From: Chitinophagaceae bacterium
Lineage (GTDB): Bacteria; Bacteroidota; Bacteroidia; Chitinophagales; Chitinophagaceae
DNA: 64,000 nt
Direction: 5' to 3'
NCBI GenBank assembly: GCA_016710935.1
Contig: JADJTY010000014.1
Location: forward strand, 159,501-223,500
The notes beneath the pieces are model-generated. The model saw only the letters and a list, made by a program, of their open reading frames with translations. It did not search any database and was not told the DNA's origin. Of this stretch, positions 41,827 through 50,584 are shown piece after piece. Each line of letters opens with the position of its first letter. Within the stretch, counting starts at the first letter, position 1. The position numbers and the translations under genes are program-made.

Positions 41827-43728
41827 TTATTTTACAAAAATTCCTGTAGCATCAGCAATATTTAATCCATTTGTTAAAGAAGTAGCTACACCATTCTTCC
41901 AAACTTTTGCAACGTCACCATCATAGCCACAAACATATACATCTGTGCCAAAAACATACACAGAATTTGCAGAAGCATCATTTGCACCATTTGTTAAAGA
42001 TTGTGCAACGCCATTTTTCCAAACTTTTGCAACATACTTTGTACCATTATACTCATTGCCTGCCGCATACACATCTGTACCAGAAACATAAACAGCATAT
42101 GCACCTGCGTCATTAGTTCCATTAGTAAGAGGTATTGCAACGCCGTTTTTCCAGATCTTTGCAACATATGTGGGTGCGTTAGATTCCTGACCAGCCACAT
42201 ATACATCACTACCCGAAACAAAAACAGAATGAACAAATGCAACAGTGCCAATGTTCAGAGCAGTTTCAACCCCGTTTTTCCAAACCTTTGAAATTACAAT
42301 TGAAGAATTTATTTCCTCCCATCCGGCAACATATACATCTGTTCCAGAAACAAAAACAGATCTTCCATCCATAATATTCGCACTATTGCTTAAAGCAGAG
42401 GGCACATTGTTCTTCCAGACAACAACCTGATTGGTTAGCGAAGCGGAAGTGCAAGCCTTTCCTCCAACATAAACATCCGTGCCAGAAACATATACACCCC
42501 AACCATCGCCACTACATGTGCTTACAAGAGTTGTAGGAGCTCCATTTTTCCATAGTTTAGCCTGATTTACCGTTCCATTGTATTCCCAACCCGTTGCATA
42601 AACATCGGCACCAGAAACAAAAATTGAATTTGCCCTTGCATCAAAAGAACCGTTAGTAAGTGATGTAGCTACCCCATTTTTCCAGATTTTTGCAACAAAC
42701 TCTGTTCCTCCAAATTCATATCCCGCCACATACACATCCGGTGTTGATGAAGTTGTTGTAAATGTTACATCACTACCATAAGCTGTGCCCACACTATTGG
42801 TTGCATAAGCACGTACATGATATGTTGTAGCCGCGGTTAAACCGGTGATAGCACTCGTGAATGTTCCTATACCCGTACCATCAATAGTTTTGGTTGATAA
42901 AGCAATGGTTGGGTTGGTGGTTGTGCTCCAGCAAACACCACGAGTAGTTACGGCTGCGCCGCCATCTGTACTTATCGTTCCGCCGCTGTTAGCTGTAGTA
43001 TTGGTTATGGCTGATATGGCTGTGGTTGTAATGGTTGGTATGGTTGAAACAGGTGGTGTAGTAAAAACTGAATCGCCGCCATAAGATGTACCCACACTAT
43101 TTGTTGCATACGCCCGTACATGGTAAGTGGTTGCAGCAGTTAAACCGGTGATGGCACTGGTAAATATGCCCATTCCGCTTCCATCAGTTGTTTTGGTTGT
43201 TAAGGCAATGGTTGGGTTTGCTGCTGTGCTCCAGCAAATGCCACGTGCTGTAACGGTTGCACCACCATCGGCAGTTACATTGCCGCCGCTTGCAGCAGTA
43301 GTGGTAGTTATAGAAGTTATTGAAGTAGTTGTTACGGTTGGTAATGCTGTTGTAGATGTGGTGGTGGTAAAACTTATTTCATTACCATAACTGGTGCCTA
43401 CAATATTGGTAGCATAAGCCCTTACATAATAAGTTGTGTTTGGGGTAAGGCCTGTTATGGGGCTTGCAAATGTGCCGGGTCCGCTGCCGTTAACTGTGTG
43501 GGTTCCATTTATATCAGGATTGGGTGCAGTGCCCCAACAAACACCACGGGCAGATATGGATGGCCCTGCACCGGTTGTAGCATTGCCACCCGATAATGCT
43601 GTGTTGGCAGTTATGGAACTTGCTGCAACCGTAGTAACTGTTGGTGAAAGTGGTACCGGGTCGGGTGCATTTACCTGGCATTTGAAAGAAATGAAAGCCA
43701 AAATAAGCAGTGCGAAAATATGTTTCAT
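41827..43728 (-). CDS. Surface protein: three Ig/FN3-like repeats and a predicted seven-bladed propeller
   Basis: A 633-residue exported protein with a signal sequence and possible lipobox FKC. Residues about 30-330 contain three ~95-residue repeats with SGGN, ARGICWST, GLTAATTYHVRAYATNSVGT motifs common in Bacteroidota surface proteins. Residues about 335-633 hold seven ~43-residue repeats, each DVYVAGYE...AKVWKNGVATSLTNG...SVFVSGT; seven copies suit a seven-bladed beta-propeller. Function unknown; adhesion or ligand binding is inference. The open frames on the opposite strand mirror these repeats and are not genes. Confidence 0.85.
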   Translation of the reverse strand: MKHIFALLILAFISFKCQVNAPDPVPLSPTVTTVAASSITANTALSGGNATTGAGPSISARGVCWGTAPNPDINGTHTVNGSGPGTFASPITGLTPNTTYYVRAYATNIVGTSYGNEISFTTTTSTTALPTVTTTSITSITTTTAASGGNVTADGGATVTARGICWSTAANPTIALTTKTTDGSGMGIFTSAITGLTAATTYHVRAYATNSVGTSYGGDSVFTTPPVSTIPTITTTAISAITNTTANSGGTISTDGGAAVTTRGVCWSTTTNPTIALSTKTIDGTGIGTFTSAITGLTAATTYHVRAYATNSVGTAYGSDVTFTTTSSTPDVYVAGYEFGGTEFVAKIWKNGVATSLTNGSFDARANSIFVSGADVYATGWEYNGTVNQAKLWKNGAPTTLVSTCSGDGWGVYVSGTDVYVGGKACTSASLTNQVVVWKNNVPSALSNSANIMDGRSVFVSGTDVYVAGWEEINSSIVISKVWKNGVETALNIGTVAFVHSVFVSGSDVYVAGQESNAPTYVAKIWKNGVAIPLTNGTNDAGAYAVYVSGTDVYAAGNEYNGTKYVAKVWKNGVAQSLTNGANDASANSVYVFGTDVYVCGYDGDVAKVWKNGVATSLTNGLNIADATGIFVK

Positions 43729-43864
43729 TTACTACGGTTTAATAGTAAATATAGGAAAATAATATATGAACCGGCTACCCTTAGATTATATTTCGACTTT
43801 GCTGTGTACAGGCTGAAAATGATACCATGAAAATAAATGCTGGTAACACCAAAAACTCAAAACC

Positions 43865-45283
43865 CTAAACTGTTTTAACTTCCGCACACAGATCCTGCAA
43901 TACTTTTTTTGCATCGCCAAACAACATGCTTGTTTTGGGTTGAAAGAAGAGATCGTTCTCAATACCGGCGTAACCGGGTTTCATACTGCGTTTGTTTACA
44001 ATAACAGTTTTGGCAAATTCTACTTCCAGTATGGGCATGCCGTATATGGGTGAGGCTGCATCATTTTTTGCAGCGGGGTTTACCACGTCGTTAGCACCAA
44101 GAATTAAAACCACATCGCAGGTTTTAAATTCGTCGTTGGCATCTTCCATCTCCATCAGTTTTTCGTAGCTCACATCGGCTTCGGCAAGGAGTACATTCAT
44201 GTGCCCGGGCATACGGCCGGCTACGGGATGTATGGCGTATTTTACTTCCACGCCTTTTTCTTCCAGTATTTTTTCCAGCTCGTGACAAACGTGCTGGGCC
44301 TGTGCTACAGCCAAACCATAGCCGGGCACAACCATCACTTTGTTGGCATAACTCATAACCATGGCCGCATCGGCCAGGCTAATTTCTTTATAAGCGCCCT
44401 GGTCTTTACCACTTGCACCAACTGTAGTTTTGTTGCCGCCAAAAGAACCGATCAATACATTGGCCAATGAGCGGTTCATGGCTTTGCACATGAGTATGGT
44501 AAGCAGGGTACATGCAGCGCCCACCAAAATACCACCGGTGAGCATTACTTTATTATCGTATAAAAATCCACCACAGGCCGCAGCCACACCGGTGAATGAA
44601 TTGAGTAAAGAAATTACAACGGGCATATCGGCACCGCCGATGGGCATAACAAAGAATACACCATATACCAATGCCAAACCTAAAATTACATACACCAGCA
44701 AATGCTGTGCAGGATCATACACCAGGTAAGCACCCAGTGCAACGGTGATGCCAAGCACCAACAGGTTTAAAATATTCTGGCCTGTAAAACTGAGGTCTTT
44801 TACTTTACCATTTAATTTGCCCCAGGCGATCATACTGCCGGCAAAAGAAACGGAACCAATGATCAATCCCAAAACAATAATTAAAACAGTGGGTTGTACA
44901 TCGCCTGCGCTTACAACGCCTTCGGCAATTTCTTTTGACAGGTGATTAAATTCTACCACAGAAATTAATGCAGCACAGGCACCGCCCATACCATTAAACA
45001 GACTTACCATTTCGGGCATGGCAGTCATTTTTACTTTTTTTGCTGCCAGTGTTCCTACAACTCCACCAACCAATAACCCACCAAATATCCAGGGATAGTT
45101 ACCAAGGTGCTCACCGGTTTCGGATGTATATAAAAAGATGGTACCTAAAATGGCAATGGCCATACCAAATGCCGCAACTAAATTTCCCTTACGGGCAGAT
45201 GCAGGATTGGAAAGCATTTTAAGCCCAATGATAAACGTAATGCTTCCGATCAAATAACAGAGCGTAAGTAAATGAGATTGCAT
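43865..45283 (-). CDS. pntB: NAD(P) transhydrogenase subunit beta
   Basis: PntB carries the membrane helices and the NADP(H)-binding domain of proton-translocating transhydrogenase. The 472-residue product shows multiple helices (to about residue 265), then the dIII Rossmann motif VVPGYGLAVAQAQH, AIHPVAGRMPGHMNVLLAEA, VLILGANDVVNPAA and MSKPGYAGI-like MKPGYAGIENDLFF. I start at the ATG at 45283; the frame extends upstream through repeat sequence. It lies downstream of the pntAB and pntAA genes on the same strand. Confidence 0.95.
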   Translation of the reverse strand: MQSHLLTLCYLIGSITFIIGLKMLSNPASARKGNLVAAFGMAIAILGTIFLYTSETGEHLGNYPWIFGGLLVGGVVGTLAAKKVKMTAMPEMVSLFNGMGGACAALISVVEFNHLSKEIAEGVVSAGDVQPTVLIIVLGLIIGSVSFAGSMIAWGKLNGKVKDLSFTGQNILNLLVLGITVALGAYLVYDPAQHLLVYVILGLALVYGVFFVMPIGGADMPVVISLLNSFTGVAAACGGFLYDNKVMLTGGILVGAACTLLTILMCKAMNRSLANVLIGSFGGNKTTVGASGKDQGAYKEISLADAAMVMSYANKVMVVPGYGLAVAQAQHVCHELEKILEEKGVEVKYAIHPVAGRMPGHMNVLLAEADVSYEKLMEMEDANDEFKTCDVVLILGANDVVNPAAKNDAASPIYGMPILEVEFAKTVIVNKRSMKPGYAGIENDLFFQPKTSMLFGDAKKVLQDLCAEVKTV

Positions 45284-45300
45284 ACTTTGTTTTTTATTTT

Positions 45301-45369
45301 CACGCAAAGTCCGAAAGGAGCAAAGGCGCAAAGATTCGTTCTACTTTTTTAAATTCGTGTAATTCGTGT
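45301..45369. repeat. Tandem-word repeats between pntB and pntAB
   Basis: GCAAAGTCCG/GCAAAGGCGCAAAG-type words followed by AATTCGTGT, AATTCGTGT. Both are short direct repeats; they fill the gap between the two subunit genes. Confidence 0.55.
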
Positions 45370-45668
45370 TATTTCTTCTTCTTAAACATTTCCAGCATCC
45401 TGTCGGTTACCACAAAACCACCCACTACATTTAATGTGCCCACAACAACGGCTATAAAACCAAGTATCAATGCCAGGTAATTATCGCTTTCAGCTTGTCC
45501 CATGATGATGATGGCGCCAATTACAACCACTCCATGAATTGCGTTGGCGCCACTCATGAGGGGTGTATGCAATACGCTGGGCACACGGCCTATCACTTCA
45601 ATACCAACAAAGATCATCAGGATAACGATGTAGATGATCTGTTGATTGGCTGATATAAAGTTTAACAT
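45369..45668 (-). CDS. pntAB: NAD(P) transhydrogenase membrane subunit PntAB (alpha-2)
   Basis: A 99-residue membrane protein, equivalent to the C-terminal membrane domain of PntA in enzymes with a fused alpha subunit. It has three or four helices (IYIVILMIFVGIEVIGRVPS, SGANAIHGVVVIGAIIIM, LILGFIAVVVGTLNVVGGFV) and the HTPLMSGANAIHG segment. Its presence as a separate gene gives the three-subunit (Rhodospirillum-type) arrangement. Confidence 0.93.
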   Translation of the reverse strand: MLNFISANQQIIYIVILMIFVGIEVIGRVPSVLHTPLMSGANAIHGVVVIGAIIIMGQAESDNYLALILGFIAVVVGTLNVVGGFVVTDRMLEMFKKKK

Positions 45669-45688
45669 ATTTTGGCCCCTCCTAACCT

Positions 45689-45704
45689 TCCGCCAACCGG
45701 CGGA
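45689..45704. repeat. TCCGCC...GGCGGA palindrome between pntAB and pntAA
   Basis: TCCGCCAACCGGCGGA; third copy of the family at 8571 and 8625, with flanking CCCCTCCTAACC-like sequence. Confidence 0.7.
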
Positions 45705-45795
45705 GAGGAATTTTGGTGAATAATAATTTTAATATCTTTTATATTTTAAAAGTTCGTCCCGTGCATTTATAAAAGCAATTCAAATTTTTGAAGTC

Positions 45796-45826
45796 CAAAA
45801 GTCCCCCTTGGGGGGATTTAGGGGGC
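45796..45826. repeat. GC-rich palindromic element at the 3' end of pntAA
   Basis: CCCCC-TTG-GGGGG hairpin, then ATTTAGGGGGC. It supplies the last Ala-Pro codons and the stop codon of pntAA on the minus strand. Confidence 0.75.
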
Positions 45827-46930
45827 TATTCTTTCATTCGTGATTTCTCCCCCATGCACCACACAGGTTCCTTTCACTAAGTCATCTTCAAAATTCAAAT
45901 TGAATTTTCCTTCCTTATCAATCATCAGCTGTAAAAAGTTCAAAATATTTTTACCGTACAATTTACTGGCATCACTGGGCATGGTTGATGCCAATGCAGA
46001 ATTGCCTACAATACTTACACCCTTATGAACCACGGTTTCATCATTCCTTGTAAGTTCGGTATTGCCGCCGGTTGCGGCTGCCAGGTCAATAATAACAGAA
46101 CCATTCTTCATGGCTGTCATCATTTCTGTTGTAATTAAAATGGGCGCTCTTTTACCGGGTATTTGTGCGGTTGTAATGATGATATCTGCTTTGGCAACAC
46201 TCTCTGCAATTTTTGCTTTCTGGCGTTGCATAAAATCTTCGCTTTGTTCTACGGCATAACCACCGGCCTTGCTGGCATCAGCGGCACCTTCTACTTCCAC
46301 AAATTTTGCACCCAAACTCATTACTTCTTCTTTTACAGCCGGGCGTGTATCAAACACTTCCACTACAGCGCCAAGTCTTTTGCCTGTTGCAATGGCCTGT
46401 AAGCCCGCAACACCGGCGCCCAGTATCAGCATCTTGGCCGGAGGTATACTTCCGGCTGCCGTCATGAACATGGGGAAATATTTTGGGAATAAATTGGCCG
46501 CCAGTAACACCGCTTTATAACCGGCAATATTGGCCTGGCTGCTTAATATATCCATGCTTTGTGCACGGGTGGTACGTGGCAACATATCCATACTGAAAAC
46601 GGTTAAACCCTTTGCAGCAAGGTCTTTCATTAATGCGGCATTGAACAAAGGCTGGTAAACACCTAAAACGATCTTTGATTTCAGGTTGTCGATTTCAGAT
46701 TGCGGCAGGGCATTTATACTCACGATAAAATCACTGCTTTGTAAAACTTCGCTGCGTGATTTTATGGTTGCACCGGCTTCGGTATATTTTTCGTCATTTG
46801 CAAAAGCAGTAACGCCTGCATTCGATTCTACTAAAACTTCCACGTTCCATTTTTTTAGAATGGCAACATGTTCAGGCAGCAGGGAGACTCTTGTTTCGGG
46901 AGATGGTTCTTGTAAAACGCCAATGATCAT
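45818..46930 (-). CDS. pntAA: NAD(P) transhydrogenase subunit alpha-1 (NAD-binding)
   Basis: A 370-residue soluble NAD(H)-binding subunit: IGVLQEPSPETRVSLLPEHV at the N-terminus, RTTRAQSMDILSSQANIAGY, the Rossmann motif ILGAGVAGLQAIATGKRLGA and TALIPG-like TAQIPGKRAPILIT. With PntAB and PntB it couples NADH-to-NADP+ hydride transfer to proton entry. The ATG at 46930 is preferred to the in-frame TTG at 46936. The last two residues and stop come from a GC-rich repeat. Confidence 0.95.
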   Translation of the reverse strand: MIIGVLQEPSPETRVSLLPEHVAILKKWNVEVLVESNAGVTAFANDEKYTEAGATIKSRSEVLQSSDFIVSINALPQSEIDNLKSKIVLGVYQPLFNAALMKDLAAKGLTVFSMDMLPRTTRAQSMDILSSQANIAGYKAVLLAANLFPKYFPMFMTAAGSIPPAKMLILGAGVAGLQAIATGKRLGAVVEVFDTRPAVKEEVMSLGAKFVEVEGAADASKAGGYAVEQSEDFMQRQKAKIAESVAKADIIITTAQIPGKRAPILITTEMMTAMKNGSVIIDLAAATGGNTELTRNDETVVHKGVSIVGNSALASTMPSDASKLYGKNILNFLQLMIDKEGKFNLNFEDDLVKGTCVVHGGEITNERIAP

Positions 46931-46961
46931 AAGCAATTAATTGAAGCAAATGTAAGAAAAA

Positions 46962-47759
46962 TTAAAACCGTATGGTAAAGTGCTGTTTATGATTAATATC
47001 AGCATTCAGAAAAACAATACTGATAAAGAACAGATCAACGGTTAAAGTCACCGCTGTATGCTGTTTTATGGTCTCCCAGGCTTCTTCCATTTCGCTGCTC
47101 CAGTGTATGTCATCAAATACTAATATAGATGCAGGTGTTGCGTGATTCAATAGTTTATTAAAATAAAGTAAGGTTGGTTCTTTGCGGTGGTTGCCATCTA
47201 TAAAAGCAAAGTTCACCTGGTTGAGTTTTGATAAAAGCGGAGATAATGTTTGTGCAAAATCGCCTTCGGTTATTTGAATATTATTTAGTTGCAAGGCATC
47301 AAAATTTTGTTTTGCAATAGATGCTATTGCTGCCGAACCTTCGCAGGTTAATACTTTAGAAGCGGTGTTTGCCGAAGCAAGATAGGCTGTTGTAATGCCA
47401 AAGGAAGTTCCCAGTTCTATAATTGTTGTTGGCTTATAATATTGTACCATCCTGTACAAAAGCTGTGCATATTTTTTGGGCTTAAGCGATGATGCGGCAA
47501 TAGCCGATACAACTCTTTTATTGGTTTTGATGACAGAAGAACCGGCGCCAAAATCTTCCACTTCAATAACCCTGGGATCTTTGAGTAATGCTTTTCTTTT
47601 TTGTTCTATTGGTTGATAAGCCGGGTAAGTATTCTTATCGTTGAGTACATTTTTTATAAAATCAAACACAAAGGGAGAATGAGTACCGTGGCCTTTTCCG
47701 TTGGAAGCGGAGAGGTAATAATGCAGGTATTTTTTTGCGAGTTGAAAACGGGTGTACAA
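46962..47759 (-). CDS. Class I SAM-dependent methyltransferase
   Basis: A 265-residue predicted methyltransferase: N-terminal KKYLHYYLSASNGKGHGTHS, SAM motif I IIELGTSFGITTAYLA (about 111-126), VLTCEGS, and NFAFIDGNHRKEPTLLYFNK with VFDDIHWS, a layout close to O-methyltransferases of the catechol type. The start is a TTG at 47759; no in-frame ATG occurs between it and an upstream stop, and the N-terminus looks intact. Substrate unknown. Confidence 0.85.
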   Translation of the reverse strand: MYTRFQLAKKYLHYYLSASNGKGHGTHSPFVFDFIKNVLNDKNTYPAYQPIEQKRKALLKDPRVIEVEDFGAGSSVIKTNKRVVSAIAASSLKPKKYAQLLYRMVQYYKPTTIIELGTSFGITTAYLASANTASKVLTCEGSAAIASIAKQNFDALQLNNIQITEGDFAQTLSPLLSKLNQVNFAFIDGNHRKEPTLLYFNKLLNHATPASILVFDDIHWSSEMEEAWETIKQHTAVTLTVDLFFISIVFLNADINHKQHFTIRF

Positions 47760-47762
47760 GTA

Positions 47763-47797
47763 AATTATGAATTATGAATGATGAGTTATTAATTATT
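47763..47797. repeat. Heptanucleotide array AATTATG
   Basis: Five 7-base units in register (AATTATG, AATTATG, AATGATG, and two variants) between the methyltransferase and folA genes, touching the folA stop codon. Confidence 0.7.
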
Positions 47798-48287
47798 TCC
47801 GTTGCCATGTTTGGAAAGAATATGCATAGGCATGTTTTTCATCTGCTTCAAAATCCTGGTTGTGCGTAAGCCGCCATTTGCTTTCATCTATTACCGGAAA
47901 AAAAGTATCTCCATCCAATGTTGCATGCACACGGGTGATGTAAATTTTATCAGCAATCTCCATTGATTGTGTATAAATCTCTCCGCCACCAATTACAAAT
48001 ATTTCGTTGCAGTTTGTTGCTGCTGCTTTTTGTAAAGCATCATTTAAATCTGTTGCAGCAATTGTTCCTTCCCCTTTCCAATCTGCCTGCCTGGTAATAA
48101 CAATATTAAACCTGCCGGGCAATGGTTTGTTAACCGCTTCAAATGTTTTGCGGCCCATAATTACAGGCATACCCCAGGTGGTGTTTTTAAAGAACTTCAG
48201 GTCGTTTGGTAAATGCCAAAGCAACTGGTTGTCTTTACCAATGGCATTATTTTCTGCGGCAGCAACTATTAAACTAATGGTCATCAT
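47793..48287 (-). CDS. folA: Dihydrofolate reductase
   Basis: DHFR regenerates tetrahydrofolate, notably after thymidylate synthesis. The 164-residue product has the canonical ISLIVAAAENNAIGKDNQLL, WHLPNDLKFFK with the catalytic acid Asp, MPVIMGRKTFEAV, and FVIGGGEIYTQSM. It lies 89 bases downstream of thyA on the same strand, the usual functional pairing. Two in-frame ATG codons are adjacent at the start. Confidence 0.97.
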   Translation of the reverse strand: MMTISLIVAAAENNAIGKDNQLLWHLPNDLKFFKNTTWGMPVIMGRKTFEAVNKPLPGRFNIVITRQADWKGEGTIAATDLNDALQKAAATNCNEIFVIGGGEIYTQSMEIADKIYITRVHATLDGDTFFPVIDESKWRLTHNQDFEADEKHAYAYSFQTWQRK

Positions 48288-48347
48288 TTTTTATTTTTAG
48301 AATGTACAGTCAGCACAAAAAGCATTCTCTTAAACCAACTTACTCCA

Positions 48348-48376
48348 AAGTTCCCCCTTTAGGGGGTTAGGGGGTT
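48348..48376. repeat. GC-rich element directly after thyA
   Basis: TTCCCCCTTTAGGGGG then TTAGGGGGTTTT. It abuts the thyA stop codon and has the same hairpin-plus-G-run shape as elements in hbd and ribD. Confidence 0.7.
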
Positions 48377-49203
48377 TTAAACCGCTACCGGCGCTTTTAT
48401 GGCAGGATGTGATTCATAATTCAATAATTCAAAATCTTCAAACTTAAAATCAAAAATATCTTTCACTTCGGGATTGACCTTCATCCGTGGCAACGGAAAA
48501 GGCGTTCTGGAAAGTTGCAAATTAGCCTGTTCAAAATGATTGTTATATAAATGCACATCACCAAAAGAATGTACAAACTCACCAGGCTCCATATCACAAA
48601 CCTGTGCTATCATCATGGTTAATAAAGCATATGAAGCAATGTTAAAAGGCACACCCAAAAACACATCTGCCGAACGCTGGTATAATTGACAGGAGAGGCT
48701 GCCTTTTACTCCCCTCTCTTTTGGAGAGGGGTTGGGGGTGAGGTATAAAACTGAAACAAACAATGACAAGGCATCAGTTTCATCTTGGGCAGATCCGCTA
48801 CATTCCAGGCACTAATGATCATGCGCCTGCTATCAGGATTTGTTTTTAAAGTATGTATCAGTTCTTTTACCTGGTCTACTTCTACCCCATCGGCACCAAT
48901 CCAGCTGCGCCATTGCTTGCCATATACCGGACCAAGATCGCCGTTTTCATCAGCCCATTCGTCCCATATTTTTACATTGTGCTCTTTTAAATAACCAATA
49001 TTGGTATCGCCTTGTAAAAACCAAAGCAGCTCGTAAATAATACTTTTTAGGTGGCACTTTTTTGTAGTTACCAGCGGAAAACCATCAGCCAGGTTAAAGC
49101 GCATCTGGTAGCCAAAAACACTACGTGTTCCGGTTCCGGTACGGTCGCTTTTATCAGTACCGGTCTCCATAATATGTTTAACTAAATCGAGATATTGCTG
49201 CAT
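48377..49203 (-). CDS. thyA: Thymidylate synthase, interrupted by a 32-nt palindromic repeat
   Basis: ThyA methylates dUMP to dTMP. The first frame (from 49203) has YLDLVKHIMETGTDKSDRTG, FPLVTTKKCHLKSII and the catalytic Cys146 in LMPCHCLFQFY, then runs into a repeat and stops at TAA 48706. The -1 frame carries the rest: LSCQLYQRSADVFLGVPFNI to IKAPVAV. The whole locus is 827 bases; subtracting 32 leaves 795, exactly 264 codons plus stop, the length of E. coli ThyA, and restores Cys146 numbering. The element at 48711-48742 therefore appears to be an insertion just after residue 153. Either a real disruption, or bypassed by frameshift; sequencing error is unlikely to add a known repeat. Confidence 0.95.
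48711..48742. repeat. Palindromic repeat inserted in thyA
   Basis: CCCCTCTC (48711-48718), TTTTG, GAGAGGGG (48724-48731), then TTGGGGGTGAG. Nearly the same element occurs at 49398-49430 in front of mnmA. Confidence 0.85.
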
Positions 49204-49224
49204 AACTGCAATTTAAAGTAAATG

Positions 49225-49252
49225 GTTCATAGTTGATAGTTCATAGTTTTCA
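49225..49252. repeat. Heptanucleotide array GTTCATA
   Basis: GTTCATA, GTTGATA, GTTCATA and a diverged unit in 7-base register, upstream of thyA. Confidence 0.7.
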
Positions 49253-49306
49253 ACAGGCAGGCAGGCATCATAAATATTTAAAAATTCCCAAAATAAGAAG
49301 CTAAGG

Positions 49307-49341
49307 CAATGAACCATGAACAATCAACTATTAACTAAGCC
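49307..49341. repeat. Heptanucleotide array CAATGAA
   Basis: Five units in 7-base register beginning CAATGAA, CCATGAA; it is approximately the complement of the GTTCATA array 60 bases earlier. Confidence 0.65.
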
Positions 49342-49397
49342 GTATCTTTGCGGTCTAATAAAAATTATACCATTCTTCAAAGTTTGAGGTGCAAAAG

Positions 49398-49430
49398 CCC
49401 CTCTCCTTTTGGAGAGGGGTTGGGGGTTAG
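49398..49430. repeat. Palindromic repeat in the mnmA leader
   Basis: CCCCTCTCC, TTTT, GGAGAGGGG, then TTGGGGGTTAG. It ends three bases before the mnmA start codon, taking the place where a ribosome-binding region would be. Confidence 0.8.
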
Positions 49431-49433
49431 GTT

Positions 49434-50552
49434 ATGAGTAAAAAAGGAAAAGTTTTAATGGCTATGAGCGGCGGTATCGACAGTACCGTAGCTGCTTTAA
49501 TGCTTCATAAGGAAGGTTATGAAGTGGTAGGCATTACCATGAAAACATGGGATTATGCCGCCAGCGTGGGCACTACCGGCAAAAAAGAAACGGGTTGCTG
49601 CAACTTAGACAGTTTTAACGATGCCCGCCAGGCTGCGGTGCAGCATGGTTTTCCACATTTTATTTTAGACATCAGGGAAGAGTTTGGCGATTTTGTAATT
49701 GAAAATTTTATTGAGGAATATATTGCCGGCCGCACACCCAATCCCTGTGTGATGTGCAACACCCACATTAAGTGGCGTGCATTGATGAAAAGGGCCGATG
49801 CATTGAACTGTGATTTTATTTCTACCGGCCATTACGCACAGGTGCATCAGCATACTAACGGCAGGTATTTTATACGCAAGGGTATTGACGATACCAAAGA
49901 CCAAAGCTATGCCCTGTGGGGATTGCAGCAGGACCTGCTGAGCCGTACTATTTTGCCATTGGGCACGTATCACAAAAAAGATATCCGCCAGATGGCGCAT
50001 GATTTTGGCTACCCCGAACTGGCAAAAAAGAACGAGAGTTACGAAATTTGTTTTGTGCCCGATAACGATTACCGGGGCTTTTTAAAACGCAGGGTTGAAG
50101 GATTGGAAGAAAGGGTAAACGGTGGAAATTTTATTGACAAGACCGGCAAGATCCTTGGCCAACATAAGGGTTATCCTTTTTATACCGTTGGCCAACGAAA
50201 AGGGCTTGATATTGCCCTGGGTAAGCCCGCATTTGTTACCGAAATTTTGCCCGAAACCAATACTGTTGTGCTTGGAGAAGAGGCCGATCTGAACCGTACC
50301 GAAATGAAAGTGCAAGGCATTAACTGGTTAAAATATGATGGCATCACAGATGGTATGGAAGCCACAACCAAGATAAGATATAAAGATAAAGGTGCATTAA
50401 GTAACCTCTTCACATACGAAAATGGTATACTTGTACGTTTTTATGCAGATGTTAAAGGAGTAGCCCCGGGCCAGAGTGCAGTTTTTTACGAAGGCGATGA
50501 TGTAATTGGTGGCGGAATCATTCAACGGTCGGAGCAACCTTTTTCCATTTAA
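49434..50552 (+). CDS. mnmA: tRNA-specific 2-thiouridylase MnmA
   Basis: MnmA thiolates U34 of tRNAs for Lys, Glu and Gln. The 372-residue product has the PP-loop AMSGGIDSTVAALMLHKEGY (residues 9-28), the catalytic CNTHIKWRALMKRADAL region, ISTGHYAQV, KDQSYALWGL, the second catalytic Cys in SYEICFVPDNDYRGFLKRR and GQRKGLDIALGKPAFVTEI. Length and motifs are normal. The start codon sits directly after a GC-rich hairpin repeat. Confidence 0.97.
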   Translation: MSKKGKVLMAMSGGIDSTVAALMLHKEGYEVVGITMKTWDYAASVGTTGKKETGCCNLDSFNDARQAAVQHGFPHFILDIREEFGDFVIENFIEEYIAGRTPNPCVMCNTHIKWRALMKRADALNCDFISTGHYAQVHQHTNGRYFIRKGIDDTKDQSYALWGLQQDLLSRTILPLGTYHKKDIRQMAHDFGYPELAKKNESYEICFVPDNDYRGFLKRRVEGLEERVNGGNFIDKTGKILGQHKGYPFYTVGQRKGLDIALGKPAFVTEILPETNTVVLGEEADLNRTEMKVQGINWLKYDGITDGMEATTKIRYKDKGALSNLFTYENGILVRFYADVKGVAPGQSAVFYEGDDVIGGGIIQRSEQPFSI

Positions 50553-50559
50553 TTGTATC

Positions 50560-50567
50560 TATATTTG
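50560..50567 (+). promoter_or_regulatory. Predicted -7 box of the lipoprotein gene
   Basis: TATATTTG, a perfect TAnnTTTG, 18 bases before the ATG at 50585. No clear -33 TTG at proper spacing. Confidence 0.35.
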
Positions 50568-50584
50568 TAATACATAAAAATCTT

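Noticed and set aside
41907..43762. Several plus-strand open frames opposite the propeller/Ig repeat protein
   Set aside because: They are mirror images of the repeats in the minus-strand gene, with low-complexity composition (His-rich or Val/Pro-rich), and have no start context of their own.
48706..48742. Programmed -1 frameshift across the thyA repeat
   Set aside because: The CAAAAG word is a weak slip site and the hairpin lies upstream of, not after, it. Kept only as an untested possibility.
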